Under the pieces are notes generated by a model. The model worked only from the letters and a program-made list of their open reading frames with translations, was not told where the DNA came from and searched no databases. Below are positions 18,370-26,256 of a stretch of 64,000 nt of DNA, piece by piece. The first letter of the stretch is position 1. Each line of letters opens with the position of its first letter. This DNA is from a bacterium (lineage in GTDB: Bacteria; Myxococcota_A; UBA9160; UBA4427): NCBI GenBank assembly GCA_024742285.1, contig JANSYR010000010.1, forward strand, positions 1-64,000. Direction: 5' to 3'. Position numbers and translations under genes: made by a program.

Positions 18370-19530
18370 ATGGCGAGAACGATCCTGGTCCCCGTCGATT
18401 TTTCCGAGGCATCGCGTGCGGCCGTGCTCCGCGCGCGGGCCATCGCGCGCGCCACCGGTGCCCGCATGAGGCTCCTCCACGCCTGCCCTCCGCCGAACGA
18501 CGGCCTCGACGCCCGTCTGGCAGAGAAGCTCACCGAGGAGCTGCGACGCGACGCCAAGCTGCGCCTGGCGGCGTTCGCCGGAACCTACGACGACGGCCGG
18601 GGCGGTCTCTCGACGGCCTTCGAGGAGGCGGACCCCGCGCGCGCCATTCGCGATGCCGCCGAGGACGAGGACGTCTCCCTGATCGTCATGGGCTCCCATG
18701 GCCGACGGGGGATCGACCGCTTCCTGCTGGGGAGCGTCGCAGCGCGGGTCGTCCGGTGGGCGGCGAAGCCGGTCCTCGTCGTTCGGGGCGAGCCCGCGGT
18801 CGCCGACGACGGACCGCCCGTGCGATCGGTCCTGCTCGCGACGGACTTCTCCGATCAGGCGCGGGGCCTCGAGCCCGGCGTCGCCGACTGGGCCCGCCGC
18901 TTCGGCGCCGAGGTCGAAGTGTTCCACGTGATTCGCGAGACCTCGGTCCTGCTGGCGCCCTACGCGGTGACCGGCTCGAGCGACTTCGAGGGAGAGATGC
19001 TCGAGGCCGCCGAGTCGCGGATGGAGGGCGTCCTCCGGCGATTGCGGGGCATGGGCGTCCACGCGAAGTCGAAGATCGTCTACGGCGTCCCCGCCGAAGA
19101 GATCCTCCGCCGTGCCGAGGCGACCAACGTCGACGTCGTCGCCGTCGGGACGCGCGGCTACTCCGGACTCCAGCGCTTCCTGCTCGGAAGCGTCGCGCAG
19201 CGTGTCCTGTCCCAGGCGCCCTGCGATGTGCTGGTCGACGCCGGTCACGAGCGGCCGGTCGAGGCCGAGGCGCCGAAGCCCTCGCTCCAGGTCGAGATGG
19301 CCTGGGCGGAAGCCGTCGAGCCCGTCTCGGGGACCGCGGCGCGGGTCGAGACCGTGACTGCTGCCTGGGGTGTGGGAGAAGTGCCGATCTCCGCGGGCGC
19401 TTCCCACGAGGCCGAGGATACCTGGGTTCCTCTCGAAGCCGCGGATCTCGCGAACCGACTCTTCGCGCTCGTGATGGCCGGCGTGCTGGGCGTCATCCTC
19501 GCGATGTCGATCACGGCCGCGGGCATCTGA
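18370..19530 (+). CDS. Tandem universal stress protein with C-terminal membrane segment
   Basis: A 386-residue protein made of two UspA domains (about 1-140 and 150-292). Both keep the ATP-binding loop G-2x-G-9x-GS: GSHGRRG..FLLGS (108-122) and GTRGYSG..FLLGS (260-274). After the second domain comes a linker of about 70 residues rich in Ala, Glu and Val, and then a hydrophobic helix (364-384, LFALVMAGVLGVILAMS) close to the C-terminus. Usp proteins are normally soluble, so a C-terminal anchor is unusual. ATG 18370 has GGAGG six bases upstream. A sigma-54 promoter precedes it and a hemerythrin gene follows after 60 bases. The domains are certain; membrane anchoring is inferred from hydrophobicity. 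Confidence 0.92.
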   Translation: MARTILVPVDFSEASRAAVLRARAIARATGARMRLLHACPPPNDGLDARLAEKLTEELRRDAKLRLAAFAGTYDDGRGGLSTAFEEADPARAIRDAAEDEDVSLIVMGSHGRRGIDRFLLGSVAARVVRWAAKPVLVVRGEPAVADDGPPVRSVLLATDFSDQARGLEPGVADWARRFGAEVEVFHVIRETSVLLAPYAVTGSSDFEGEMLEAAESRMEGVLRRLRGMGVHAKSKIVYGVPAEEILRRAEATNVDVVAVGTRGYSGLQRFLLGSVAQRVLSQAPCDVLVDAGHERPVEAEAPKPSLQVEMAWAEAVEPVSGTAARVETVTAAWGVGEVPISAGASHEAEDTWVPLEAADLANRLFALVMAGVLGVILAMSITAAGI

Positions 19531-19590
19531 GGCGGGAATGCGGGAAGAGACGACCAGGGCATCTCGCCCGACGTTCGAGGAGGATCGACG

Positions 19591-20064
19591 ATGGGGACGG
19601 ACACGAATCTCGGGGATGCCGGCGAGCGGCTTCGGATGCGATCCCACGAACGTCGGATCGAGGGGCAGCACGCGCGGCTGGACGAGTTCGCGCACGACGT
19701 CTACGACACCCTCCAGAAGAGCGCCCTCGACAAGGAAGGCATCGCCGCGGCGCTCGAGGACTTCCGGCTCTACGAGACCGCGCTCGAAGCACACATGAGC
19801 CTCGAGGAAGACGTGACCTTCCCGCGCCTCCATGGCCTGCGACCGGATCTCGGGGAACGACTCACGACGCTCATCCGCGAGCACGACCGGCTCCGGGAGG
19901 AGGTCGAGGGCATCAAGGCGCAGCTGGGGAAGGGCGACCGATCCGGCGCCCGGTTCGCCCTCGAGGCCTTCGCCCGGCGCCTCGACCGCCACGAAGCGAG
20001 CGAAGAGGAGCTCATGGCGCGGGTGGGCGAAGGGCCGATGGTCGCGGTCGACCCGACCTCCTGA
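19591..20064 (+). CDS. Hemerythrin/HHE-domain protein
   Basis: A 157-residue, mostly helical protein. Possible di-iron ligands are spaced as in the HHE cation-binding family: H27, H68 with E72, H98, and H134 with E138 (context GQHARL, EAHMSLEED, REHDRL, DRHEASEEE). Such domains bind O2, NO or iron, or sense oxygen. GAGGAGG precedes the ATG. It lies 60 bases after the stress-protein gene on the same strand, so it is probably transcribed from the same sigma-54 promoter. Together with the FixL-like kinase this suggests an oxygen or redox response, which is an inference from context. Confidence 0.82.
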   Translation: MGTDTNLGDAGERLRMRSHERRIEGQHARLDEFAHDVYDTLQKSALDKEGIAAALEDFRLYETALEAHMSLEEDVTFPRLHGLRPDLGERLTTLIREHDRLREEVEGIKAQLGKGDRSGARFALEAFARRLDRHEASEEELMARVGEGPMVAVDPTS

Positions 20065-20407
20065 CTGCGCGCTCGCCCGGCCGGACTTGCCGGCTAAAGA
20101 TCGGTGAGTGGACGGCCGATCGAGGGAGAGCTACATACTGCGGCGGCGGGAAACCCCGCCCGGGCGGCGACGACTCGAATCTTCGAGGACAGGATCGCCG
20201 ACCCCACCGGTGAACAGCAGGATCTACCTCAGTTCGCGCTCCGTCCGCATTGCGGCGGATTCGTCGATTCGACACGCGAGCCCCTCCTAGTCGGTAGATC
20301 ACACCGGACCTTTTCTCCCATCCATCCCTGCACTGTTGTCGGGGATCGAGTTCGAGAAGAGTCGTGCGCGCGCGCCAAGGGGGCGGCGTCCACGACGGAG
20401 TATCATT
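20065..20407. other. 343-base gene-free interval before the helicase
   Basis: No coding frame is convincing here. A 7-bp hairpin with arms CGGCGGG and CCCGCCG (20145-20162, loop AAAC) and a smaller GCCGG/CCGGC hairpin just after the hemerythrin stop are present. Neither is followed by a T-run. The last 120 bases are pyrimidine-rich and could be a long leader for the helicase mRNA, as known for some cold-regulated DEAD-box genes. I recognise no riboswitch or tRNA. Confidence 0.4.
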
Positions 20408-21889
20408 TTGTCCAGCGCACTCGCGCAACCCGATTCCGCGGCCGACGACTTCGGCCAGTTCTCCTTCCACCCGTCCCTCGAGAAGGGACTCTCCCGCGCC
20501 GGCTTCGAGGCGCCCCGCCCGATCCAGCGGGAGACCATTCCCGCCTGTCTCGATGGCCGCGACGTCATGGGACTCGCCCAGACGGGCACCGGCAAGACCG
20601 CCGCGTTCGCCCTTCCCATCCTCCAGCGACTGATCGAGGAGCCCGGCCGTGGCCCCCTCGTGATGATCCTCGCCCCGACCCGTGAGCTCGCGATCCAGAT
20701 CCACGCGGAGATCGAGGAACTCGCGCGCTTCGCGAAGGTCCAGGCGACGACGCTGATCGGCGGCGTGCCGATCGGCAAGCAGCTCCGCGCCCTCCGGCGC
20801 GATCCCGAGATCGTCGTCGGCTGCCCCGGTCGCGTGCTCGACCTGATCCAGCAGCGCGAGCTCGACGTACGCGGGATCGACACCCTCGTGCTCGACGAGG
20901 CCGATCACATGTTCGACATGGGCTTCCTCCCGGACCTGCGTCGGATCCTGAAGTCGTTGCCCGACGATCGGCAGAACCTCCTCTTCTCGGCGACGATGCC
21001 GCGAGAGGTCCGCAAGCTCGCCAACGATCTGTTGGACGATCCGCACGTCGTCGAGCTGGCGCCGAGCGCGCCGGCAGAGGCGATCGAGCACGGTCTCTTC
21101 GAGACGGATTCGACGCGCAAGCAGGGGCTGCTCGACGCCTTGCTCTCCTTCGAGGACTGCGGCTCGGCGATCGTCTTCACGCGAACGAAGCACCGCGCCA
21201 AGCGCCTCGCCGACAAGCTCGACCGCCAGGGCCGCCGGGCCGTCGCGCTCCAGGGCAACATGTCCCAGGGCCAGCGCCAGAAGGCGATGGGCGGCTTCCG
21301 GGAAGGGCGCTTCGACATCCTCGTCGCGACGGACATCGCGGCCCGGGGCATCGACGTCGCGGGCATCGACTACGTCGTGAACTTCGATCCGCCGGACACG
21401 CCCGAGACCTACACCCACCGGATCGGCCGCACCGGCCGGGCCGGGGCCTCCGGTCGCGCGATCACGTTCGTGACGCGCGAGGACCGCGGCTGGGTCCGCG
21501 ACACCGAACGCATGCTCGGCGAGAAGCTCATCCGCTTCGAGACGCCGGAGGTCGAGGTCTCGAAGGAGGCCCTCGAGAGCCCCGGACGTCGCGGCCACGG
21601 GCGAGGCGGCGCGGGTCGCGGTTCGCGGTCCCGGAACGGCGGCCATGGCGGCGCGGGGCGTCGCAGCAATCGTCCCGGGGCGGATTCCGGCTCGCGGGAC
21701 GGACAGCGCGCCGGCGCGAATGCGAGTGCGAAGGAAGGCGGTCGCTCCGGACGGGGCGGTGCTTCGAAGAACCGCTCGCGCAGGGGCGCCGGCAAGAGCG
21801 AGGCGCGATCGGGTCGCGAAGGCGCTCCGAAGGCCGGCGGTCGTCGCCGCCGCGGCGGACGCCCGAACGCCCGACCCACCGCGCCCTGA
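20408..21889 (+). CDS. DEAD-box RNA helicase, RhlE type
   Basis: A 493-residue ATP-dependent RNA helicase. It has the Q motif (GFEAPRPIQ), motif I AQTGTGKT, Ia PTRELA, motif II DEAD, III SAT, V ATDIAARGID and VI HRIGRTGRAG. After the core (about residue 365) the tail of about 125 residues is a low-complexity Gly/Arg/Ser/Ala region, basic and disordered, which in RhlE-like proteins binds RNA. TTG 20408 is taken as start because GGAG lies exactly seven bases before it; an upstream in-frame TTG at 20336 lacks a ribosome site. Likely roles are ribosome assembly, RNA turnover or cold adaptation. It stands alone. Confidence 0.93.
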   Translation: MSSALAQPDSAADDFGQFSFHPSLEKGLSRAGFEAPRPIQRETIPACLDGRDVMGLAQTGTGKTAAFALPILQRLIEEPGRGPLVMILAPTRELAIQIHAEIEELARFAKVQATTLIGGVPIGKQLRALRRDPEIVVGCPGRVLDLIQQRELDVRGIDTLVLDEADHMFDMGFLPDLRRILKSLPDDRQNLLFSATMPREVRKLANDLLDDPHVVELAPSAPAEAIEHGLFETDSTRKQGLLDALLSFEDCGSAIVFTRTKHRAKRLADKLDRQGRRAVALQGNMSQGQRQKAMGGFREGRFDILVATDIAARGIDVAGIDYVVNFDPPDTPETYTHRIGRTGRAGASGRAITFVTREDRGWVRDTERMLGEKLIRFETPEVEVSKEALESPGRRGHGRGGAGRGSRSRNGGHGGAGRRSNRPGADSGSRDGQRAGANASAKEGGRSGRGGASKNRSRRGAGKSEARSGREGAPKAGGRRRRGGRPNARPTAP

Positions 21890-21953
21890 GCGCTTCCCTC
21901 ACGCGCGACGTGCGCCGGTCCCCCGGATCGGCACGCGTCGCGGCGTGGGCCCG

Positions 21954-22020
21954 GGCCTGACCGCGTGAAACAGGCCTGACCGCGGGAGACAGGCCTGACC
22001 GCGTGAAACAGGCTCGACCG
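21954..22020. repeat. 19-bp tandem repeat, three units plus a partial
   Basis: Three 19-bp units of the form GGCCTGACCGCGTGAAACA (21954-21972, 21973-21991, 21992-22010) and a decayed fourth lie between the convergent helicase and YeiH-type genes, ending just before the latter's stop. Unit two differs at two or three positions. It does not resemble the 17-bp array at 18110. Function unknown. Confidence 0.85.
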
Positions 22021-22025
22021 GTGCG

Positions 22026-23267
22026 CTAGGCGTACGGGCCGATCAGCGAGACGAGCACGAAGCTCATCGCGCCGACCAGCGCGGCCGCGACCAGGCCCAC
22101 GGCCAGGGGCCGGAGGCCGAGGCCGCGGAGTCGCGCGAAGCTCGTGCCGAGTCCGACCGAAGCCATCGCGACGGTCAGCAGGAGCTTCGCGAGATCGGTC
22201 GTCCAGCCGATCAGGGCGTCCCAGGACGCGCTCGTCAAGAGGCCCCAGAAGGGCTCCGCCCCGGCGTCGCCGAGGGTGCGGAGCAGGCTCATCGCGATGA
22301 ACCCGAACACGAAGAGCGGGATCGCCGCCTTCAGCTGTTCGCCGAGCGAGGTGTCCGGGCGCCGCCGACGCGTCGCGAACGCCATGGCCGGGATCACCGC
22401 GACCATGAACATGTTGCGCTGGAGCTTGGTGACCGTGGCGGCGTCGAGCGCGTCCGGCGCGCCGAACTGCTCCGCGTACACGAGGCCGGCGCCCGCGACC
22501 TGAGCGGTGTCGTGGATCGCCGTCCCGAGAAAGAGTCCCACGAGCGTCGGGTCCCCGTCGAAGAGCGCGTGGCCCAGGAAGGGGTGGAGGATCAGCGCGA
22601 CGAGGCCGAAGAGCGTCACGCACCCCACCGCATAGCTGACCTCGTCGTCGGTCGCTTCGATCGTCGGTGCGAGGGCGACGATCGCCGAGTTGCCGCAGAT
22701 CGCGGTTCCGACCGCGATCAGGGTCGCGAGTCGCGGCGGCAGATCGATCGCGCGACCGATCCGGGTCACGAAGAGCAGCGCCGTCGCGATGCATCCGATC
22801 ACGATCGGAAGTGCGACGAGCCCGATCGATCCGGCGGCGGCGAGGCTCAGGCGGATCCCGAGGAGCGCCACGCCGATCCGGAGCAGGCGCTTGAGCGCCA
22901 GGCTCAGCCCCGATTCGAAGATCGCGGGCAGGCCGACCCCGTTGCGGATCGCGAGGCCGAGCAGGATCGCGACCAGGATCGGGCTCAGCGGCGCGCCGGA
23001 GAAGCCGAGCGCCGCGGAGAACGCGTCCGACACCACGCCGCCGACGGCGGCGATCGCCAGCGCCAGGGCCACGCCCGGAAGGATCTCGCCGAAGCGCGCG
23101 AAGAGCGCGTTGCCCGAGTGCTGCCAGGGCGCCCAGCGCTCCCGCTCGGCCTCGGTTTCGCCCGGACCGAGGACGTCCGGCAGGCCCTCCATCGAGTCGA
23201 GGTACTGGACGAGGTCGGGATTCGAGTACGGATCACCGGCGGATCGATTCGGACGGACCTGATCCAA
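22026..23267 (-). CDS. YeiH/UPF0324-family membrane protein, putative sulfate exporter
   Basis: A 413-residue protein with about ten hydrophobic segments and the conserved motifs GNSAIVALAP, VGLFLGTAIHDTAQVAGAG and RNMFMVAVIPAMAF of the YeiH/UPF0324 group. Members are annotated as putative sulfate or sulfonate exporters; the substrate is poorly established. The N-terminus carries an extra hydrophilic segment of about 55 residues. Translation begins at TTG 23267, supported by GAGGAG five bases upstream. It converges with the helicase gene and is followed on the same strand side by a small membrane protein gene upstream at 23723. Confidence 0.88.
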   Translation of the reverse strand: MDQVRPNRSAGDPYSNPDLVQYLDSMEGLPDVLGPGETEAERERWAPWQHSGNALFARFGEILPGVALALAIAAVGGVVSDAFSAALGFSGAPLSPILVAILLGLAIRNGVGLPAIFESGLSLALKRLLRIGVALLGIRLSLAAAGSIGLVALPIVIGCIATALLFVTRIGRAIDLPPRLATLIAVGTAICGNSAIVALAPTIEATDDEVSYAVGCVTLFGLVALILHPFLGHALFDGDPTLVGLFLGTAIHDTAQVAGAGLVYAEQFGAPDALDAATVTKLQRNMFMVAVIPAMAFATRRRRPDTSLGEQLKAAIPLFVFGFIAMSLLRTLGDAGAEPFWGLLTSASWDALIGWTTDLAKLLLTVAMASVGLGTSFARLRGLGLRPLAVGLVAAALVGAMSFVLVSLIGPYA

Positions 23268-23342
23268 GCGGCTCCTCTCCGCGTGGCCTCTACCTGCGCG
23301 CGCGGCGCATACGATAGTCGATCGCCGCCTGCGTCGGTCGCG

Positions 23343-23723
23343 CTACTCCGACGGGGCCGGCGTGCCGACCTTCGCCGCTGCGAGGAAGAAGAGGCTCCCC
23401 GTCACGACTTCGATCGCGATGAACTGCGTCGCGAAGTCGGCGCCGGACACCACGGCGGCGAGGGTCCGGCCGAACGCCGCCCCGAAGAGGAGCAGGCCCG
23501 CCGCACGGATCCAGGTCGGCGCCTGGCGATAGGCGCCCCAGAGCCCGAAGCCGCCCAGGCAGAGAAAGAACCCCGTGAGGTCACCGACCTGCGTGCTGCG
23601 GGCCATACCGTCGAGGAGCGGCATCCCGAGCCCCTCCGCGGCGCCCTTCGCGTCGATGATCCATCCGAGGCCCTGGAGGAAGAAGAAGGCCCCGAGCAGG
23701 CCACCGAGAATCCGAAACGCCAT
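23343..23723 (-). CDS. Small four-helix membrane protein, DUF4345-like
   Basis: A 126-residue protein with four hydrophobic segments (starting FRILGGLLGAFFFLQGLGWI). The central part, VGDLTGFFLCLGGFGLWGAY, and the Arg in GRTLAA resemble DUF4345-type membrane proteins, whose function is unknown. The assignment is by pattern only. ATG 23723 has GGAGG seven bases upstream and is preferred to a longer frame. It lies between the YeiH-type gene and an SDR gene, all on the minus strand, and could be co-transcribed with either. Confidence 0.7.
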   Translation of the reverse strand: MAFRILGGLLGAFFFLQGLGWIIDAKGAAEGLGMPLLDGMARSTQVGDLTGFFLCLGGFGLWGAYRQAPTWIRAAGLLLFGAAFGRTLAAVVSGADFATQFIAIEVVTGSLFFLAAAKVGTPAPSE

Positions 23724-23812
23724 CGTGCGCCTCCCCGTCGAATCGATTCGGCGCAGTCTAGGCGTCGGGCCCGACGATGGCACCTGCGTCGGCGCCGGTC
23801 TCGACGGGCGGG

Positions 23813-24667
23813 TCAGCCCCGCATGATCCGGTCGGCCAGTCGCTTCCGGACCCACATCGGCAGGAGTCGGGAAGCGATCCGCAGGCCCTTCGCGTCCCGA
23901 CCGACCGTGTAGAAATCACGCGGACGGGGCTCGGTCAGCGCCCGGTAGTAGGTCTCCGCGACTTCCTCGGGCTCCTTGCCCGAGCCCTCCATGTCCTCGG
24001 AGAGCCTCGACATGCGGTCGAGCATGTCGCCGTAGAGGGCCTCCGCCTCCGCGGGGAGCTTGGTGCGGGCCTTCGCGCTCGCGTCGCCGGCGGTCTGGGT
24101 CATGCGCGTCTTGATGTGGCCGGGGTCGAGGACGCAGACGTGGATGCCGAACTGCGCGACCTCCGCCTGGAGCTGCCGCGACAGGAGCTCGAGCCCGATC
24201 TTCGACGCGGGGTAGGTGCTCATCAGGGGCATCGTGAAGAGGACCGATCCCGACGTGACGTTGACGATCCGTCCCTTCGCCTTCCGGAGCAGCGGCAGGA
24301 AGGCCTGCGCACAGTGGATGCTCCCGTAGAGATTGACCTCGACCGGAATCGCCATTTCGTCCCGGTCGAGGAACTCGATCGGACCGCTCGCGCCGACGCC
24401 CGCGTTGCAGACGAGGCCGTCGAGGCCGGCCTCGCCGACGGCGGCTCGGACTGCGTGGGCCATCTCGAAGACCTGATCGCGCTCGCGGACGTCGCAGAGG
24501 ATGGCGCGGAGCGAGCCCGGTGCTTCCTTCTCGAGGGCGGCGGCGTCCTCCGGCTTGCGCACCGCCGCGAAGACCTGCCAACCGGCGCGGGCCATCCGGA
24601 AGGCCGCCGCGCGGCCAGCGCCCACGGAGCACCCGGTGATCACGACCGACTTCTGTCCTGCCCCCAT
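23813..24667 (-). CDS. Short-chain dehydrogenase/reductase (SDR)
   Basis: A 284-residue classical SDR. The cofactor loop is TGCSVGAG (11-18), followed by CNAG (88-91) and the catalytic S139, Y152 and K156 (YPASK). The AVRKPED segment after the second strand has Arg and Lys where NADP-preferring enzymes bind the 2'-phosphate, so NADPH is likely. The C-terminal part ends in a basic helix (RLLPMWVRKRLADRIM). Substrates of such SDRs are often lipids, steroids or retinol-like alcohols, but none can be named. The ATG has GAGGGAG upstream. It is divergent from the SDR at 24860 across a region filled by 38-bp repeats. Confidence 0.9.
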   Translation of the reverse strand: MGAGQKSVVITGCSVGAGRAAAFRMARAGWQVFAAVRKPEDAAALEKEAPGSLRAILCDVRERDQVFEMAHAVRAAVGEAGLDGLVCNAGVGASGPIEFLDRDEMAIPVEVNLYGSIHCAQAFLPLLRKAKGRIVNVTSGSVLFTMPLMSTYPASKIGLELLSRQLQAEVAQFGIHVCVLDPGHIKTRMTQTAGDASAKARTKLPAEAEALYGDMLDRMSRLSEDMEGSGKEPEEVAETYYRALTEPRPRDFYTVGRDAKGLRIASRLLPMWVRKRLADRIMRG

Positions 24668-24717
24668 CGCCCGACTCCCTCGCGAATGGATTCACCTCGA
24701 CGCTACCACGCGCCCGT

Positions 24718-24836
24718 GACCGTTCTATCGTTCGAGCCCCGGCCGCGATGCCCGCGACCGTTCTATCGTTCCCGCTCCGGTCGCGAAGTCCTCGACCGTC
24801 CTATCGTCCCGGCTCAGGCCGCGATGCCCGCGACCG
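24718..24836. repeat. 38-bp tandem repeat between divergent SDR genes
   Basis: Three contiguous 38-bp units (24718-24755, 24756-24793, 24794-24831) each start GACCGTTCTATCGTTC or a close variant and end near CCGCGATGCCCGC; a fourth is only a few bases long. They occupy the centre of the interval between two divergent SDR genes. Repeated direct sites in a shared promoter could bind a regulator; this is inference. Confidence 0.85.
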
Positions 24837-24859
24837 ATCGATCCGGAGTCTCCCCGTTC

Positions 24860-25696
24860 ATGGCGAATCATCTCGAAGGCCGCGTCATCGTGATCACCGG
24901 CGCCGGCGGGGGCTTCGGCCGCCTCGTCGCCCAGAAGACCGCGGCGCGCGGCGCGAAGATCGTGGCCTCCGACGTCGACCGGTCCGGTCTCGACGAGACC
25001 GTCGCGAGCGTCGAGGCCGCAGGAGGGGAGGCGATCGGCGTCGTCGCGGACGTGACGGATCGGGCGGCGATGGCGGCCCTCGCGGCCGCCGCCCTCGATC
25101 GCTTCGGGGCGATCGACGTCATGCTGAACAACGCCGGCGTCATGCCGCTCGCGTTCTTCACGGATCACGCCGAGGCGGCGGCGGCCTGGGATCGTTGCAT
25201 CGACATCAACCTGAAGGGCGTGCTGAACGGGATCTGCGCGGTGCACGACGCGATGACCCGGCAGGGCAGGGGGCACGTCGTGAACGTGTCGTCGATCTAC
25301 GGCAACGGTCCGGTCCCTGGAGCAGCGGTCTACGGCGCGACGAAGGCGGCCGTGCGATTCCTCTCCGAGGCGCTGCGGCAGGAGTCCCAGGGCCGCATCA
25401 AGGTCACGACGATCCGTCCGACCGGGGTTCCGGGAACGAATCTGGGCGCCGGCATGATCAACCCGGCGGCCTTCTCGGGCATCCTGGGCGCCGGGGCCGA
25501 GGCATTCATGGCGAAGATGGGGCAGGTCTTCGGCGAGGATCCGCCGACGGACCTCACGGATCCCGAAGCGATCGAGTACTTCGCCCTGGCGCCGGAGCTG
25601 CTCGCCGATCAGATCGTCTACGCGATCGACCAGCCCTGGGGCGTGTCGATCAGCGACGTGACCGTCCGCGCCTCCGGCGACGGATACATGCTCTAG
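24860..25696 (+). CDS. Short-chain dehydrogenase/reductase (SDR)
   Basis: A 278-residue classical SDR with TGAGGGFG (13-20), NNAG (90-93), S144/S145, Y158 and K162. The residue after beta-2 is Asp in SDVDRSG, which favours NAD(H). GGAG lies a little far (about 12 bases) from ATG 24860; an in-frame ATG at 24824 falls inside the tandem repeat and is less likely. It is followed after 23 bases by a SnoaL-like gene on the same strand, so the two probably form an operon. The substrate is unknown. Confidence 0.9.
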   Translation: MANHLEGRVIVITGAGGGFGRLVAQKTAARGAKIVASDVDRSGLDETVASVEAAGGEAIGVVADVTDRAAMAALAAAALDRFGAIDVMLNNAGVMPLAFFTDHAEAAAAWDRCIDINLKGVLNGICAVHDAMTRQGRGHVVNVSSIYGNGPVPGAAVYGATKAAVRFLSEALRQESQGRIKVTTIRPTGVPGTNLGAGMINPAAFSGILGAGAEAFMAKMGQVFGEDPPTDLTDPEAIEYFALAPELLADQIVYAIDQPWGVSISDVTVRASGDGYML

Positions 25697-25719
25697 CCGA
25701 GCGAAGAGGAGAAGGCTTC

Positions 25720-26241
25720 ATGGCGGATCTCGAAACCCTGGCGGCGCAGGTCGCCGAGCTGCGAGACCTCGAAGAGATCAAGAAGGTCAAGTACCGCTAC
25801 TTCCGCGCGATGACCGACAACGACCACGATGCGCTGAAGGAGACGCTCACCGAGGACGTCGTCACGTCCTACTCGGACGGAAAGTACGTCTTCGAGGATC
25901 GCGCCCAGCTGCTCGGGTTCCTGATCGAGTCCCACGACCCGAACGCCGGGATCATGGCGTACTGGATGGCGGGGATGCCCGAGATCACTCTCGAGAGCGA
26001 GACGAGTGCAACGGCTGTCTGGGCGATGTACCACTACTTCTACAGCCAGAAGGGCGGCTTCGTCGACGAGATGTTCGTCTACTACGACGACGCCTACCGC
26101 AAGGAAGACGGCGTGTGGCGCATCTCGAAGACCGGCTATCGCCGCGTGATCAACCAGCTGCTCGACCGGCGGGAGATGCCCTACACGATGCAGGCACCGC
26201 AGTGGGCGGTGGACGCGCAGAAGGCGACGAAGGAGGGCTGA
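25720..26241 (+). CDS. SnoaL-like (NTF2-fold) protein
   Basis: A 173-residue protein with an N-terminal coiled helix (LETLAAQVAELRDLEEIKKV), then KYRYFRAMTDNDHDALKETL and the beta-rich NTF2 core, ending with the VWRISKTGYRRV strand. It fits the SnoaL_4 subgroup, in which members are ring hydroxylase-like, cyclase or dehydratase-like proteins. GAGGAG precedes the ATG. It is co-directional with the upstream SDR at 23 bases. Its stop codon lies inside a hairpin shared with the convergent SDR gene. Confidence 0.82.
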   Translation: MADLETLAAQVAELRDLEEIKKVKYRYFRAMTDNDHDALKETLTEDVVTSYSDGKYVFEDRAQLLGFLIESHDPNAGIMAYWMAGMPEITLESETSATAVWAMYHYFYSQKGGFVDEMFVYYDDAYRKEDGVWRISKTGYRRVINQLLDRREMPYTMQAPQWAVDAQKATKEG

Positions 26242-26256
26242 AGCCTTGCTTCAGCC
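26236..26256. terminator. Two-way hairpin holding both convergent stop codons
   Basis: GGCTGAAGC (26236-26244) and GCTTCAGCC (26248-26256) form a perfect 9-bp stem with a three-base loop. The TGA of the plus-strand SnoaL gene is in the left arm and the TGA of the minus-strand SDR gene is in the right arm. No clear T-run follows on either strand. Confidence 0.6.

Noticed and set aside
20145-20162. Intrinsic terminator or known riboswitch
   Set aside because: The stem has no following T-run and no recognised aptamer core.
24718-24836. CRISPR array
   Set aside because: The 38-bp units are contiguous with no spacers and no cas genes are present.
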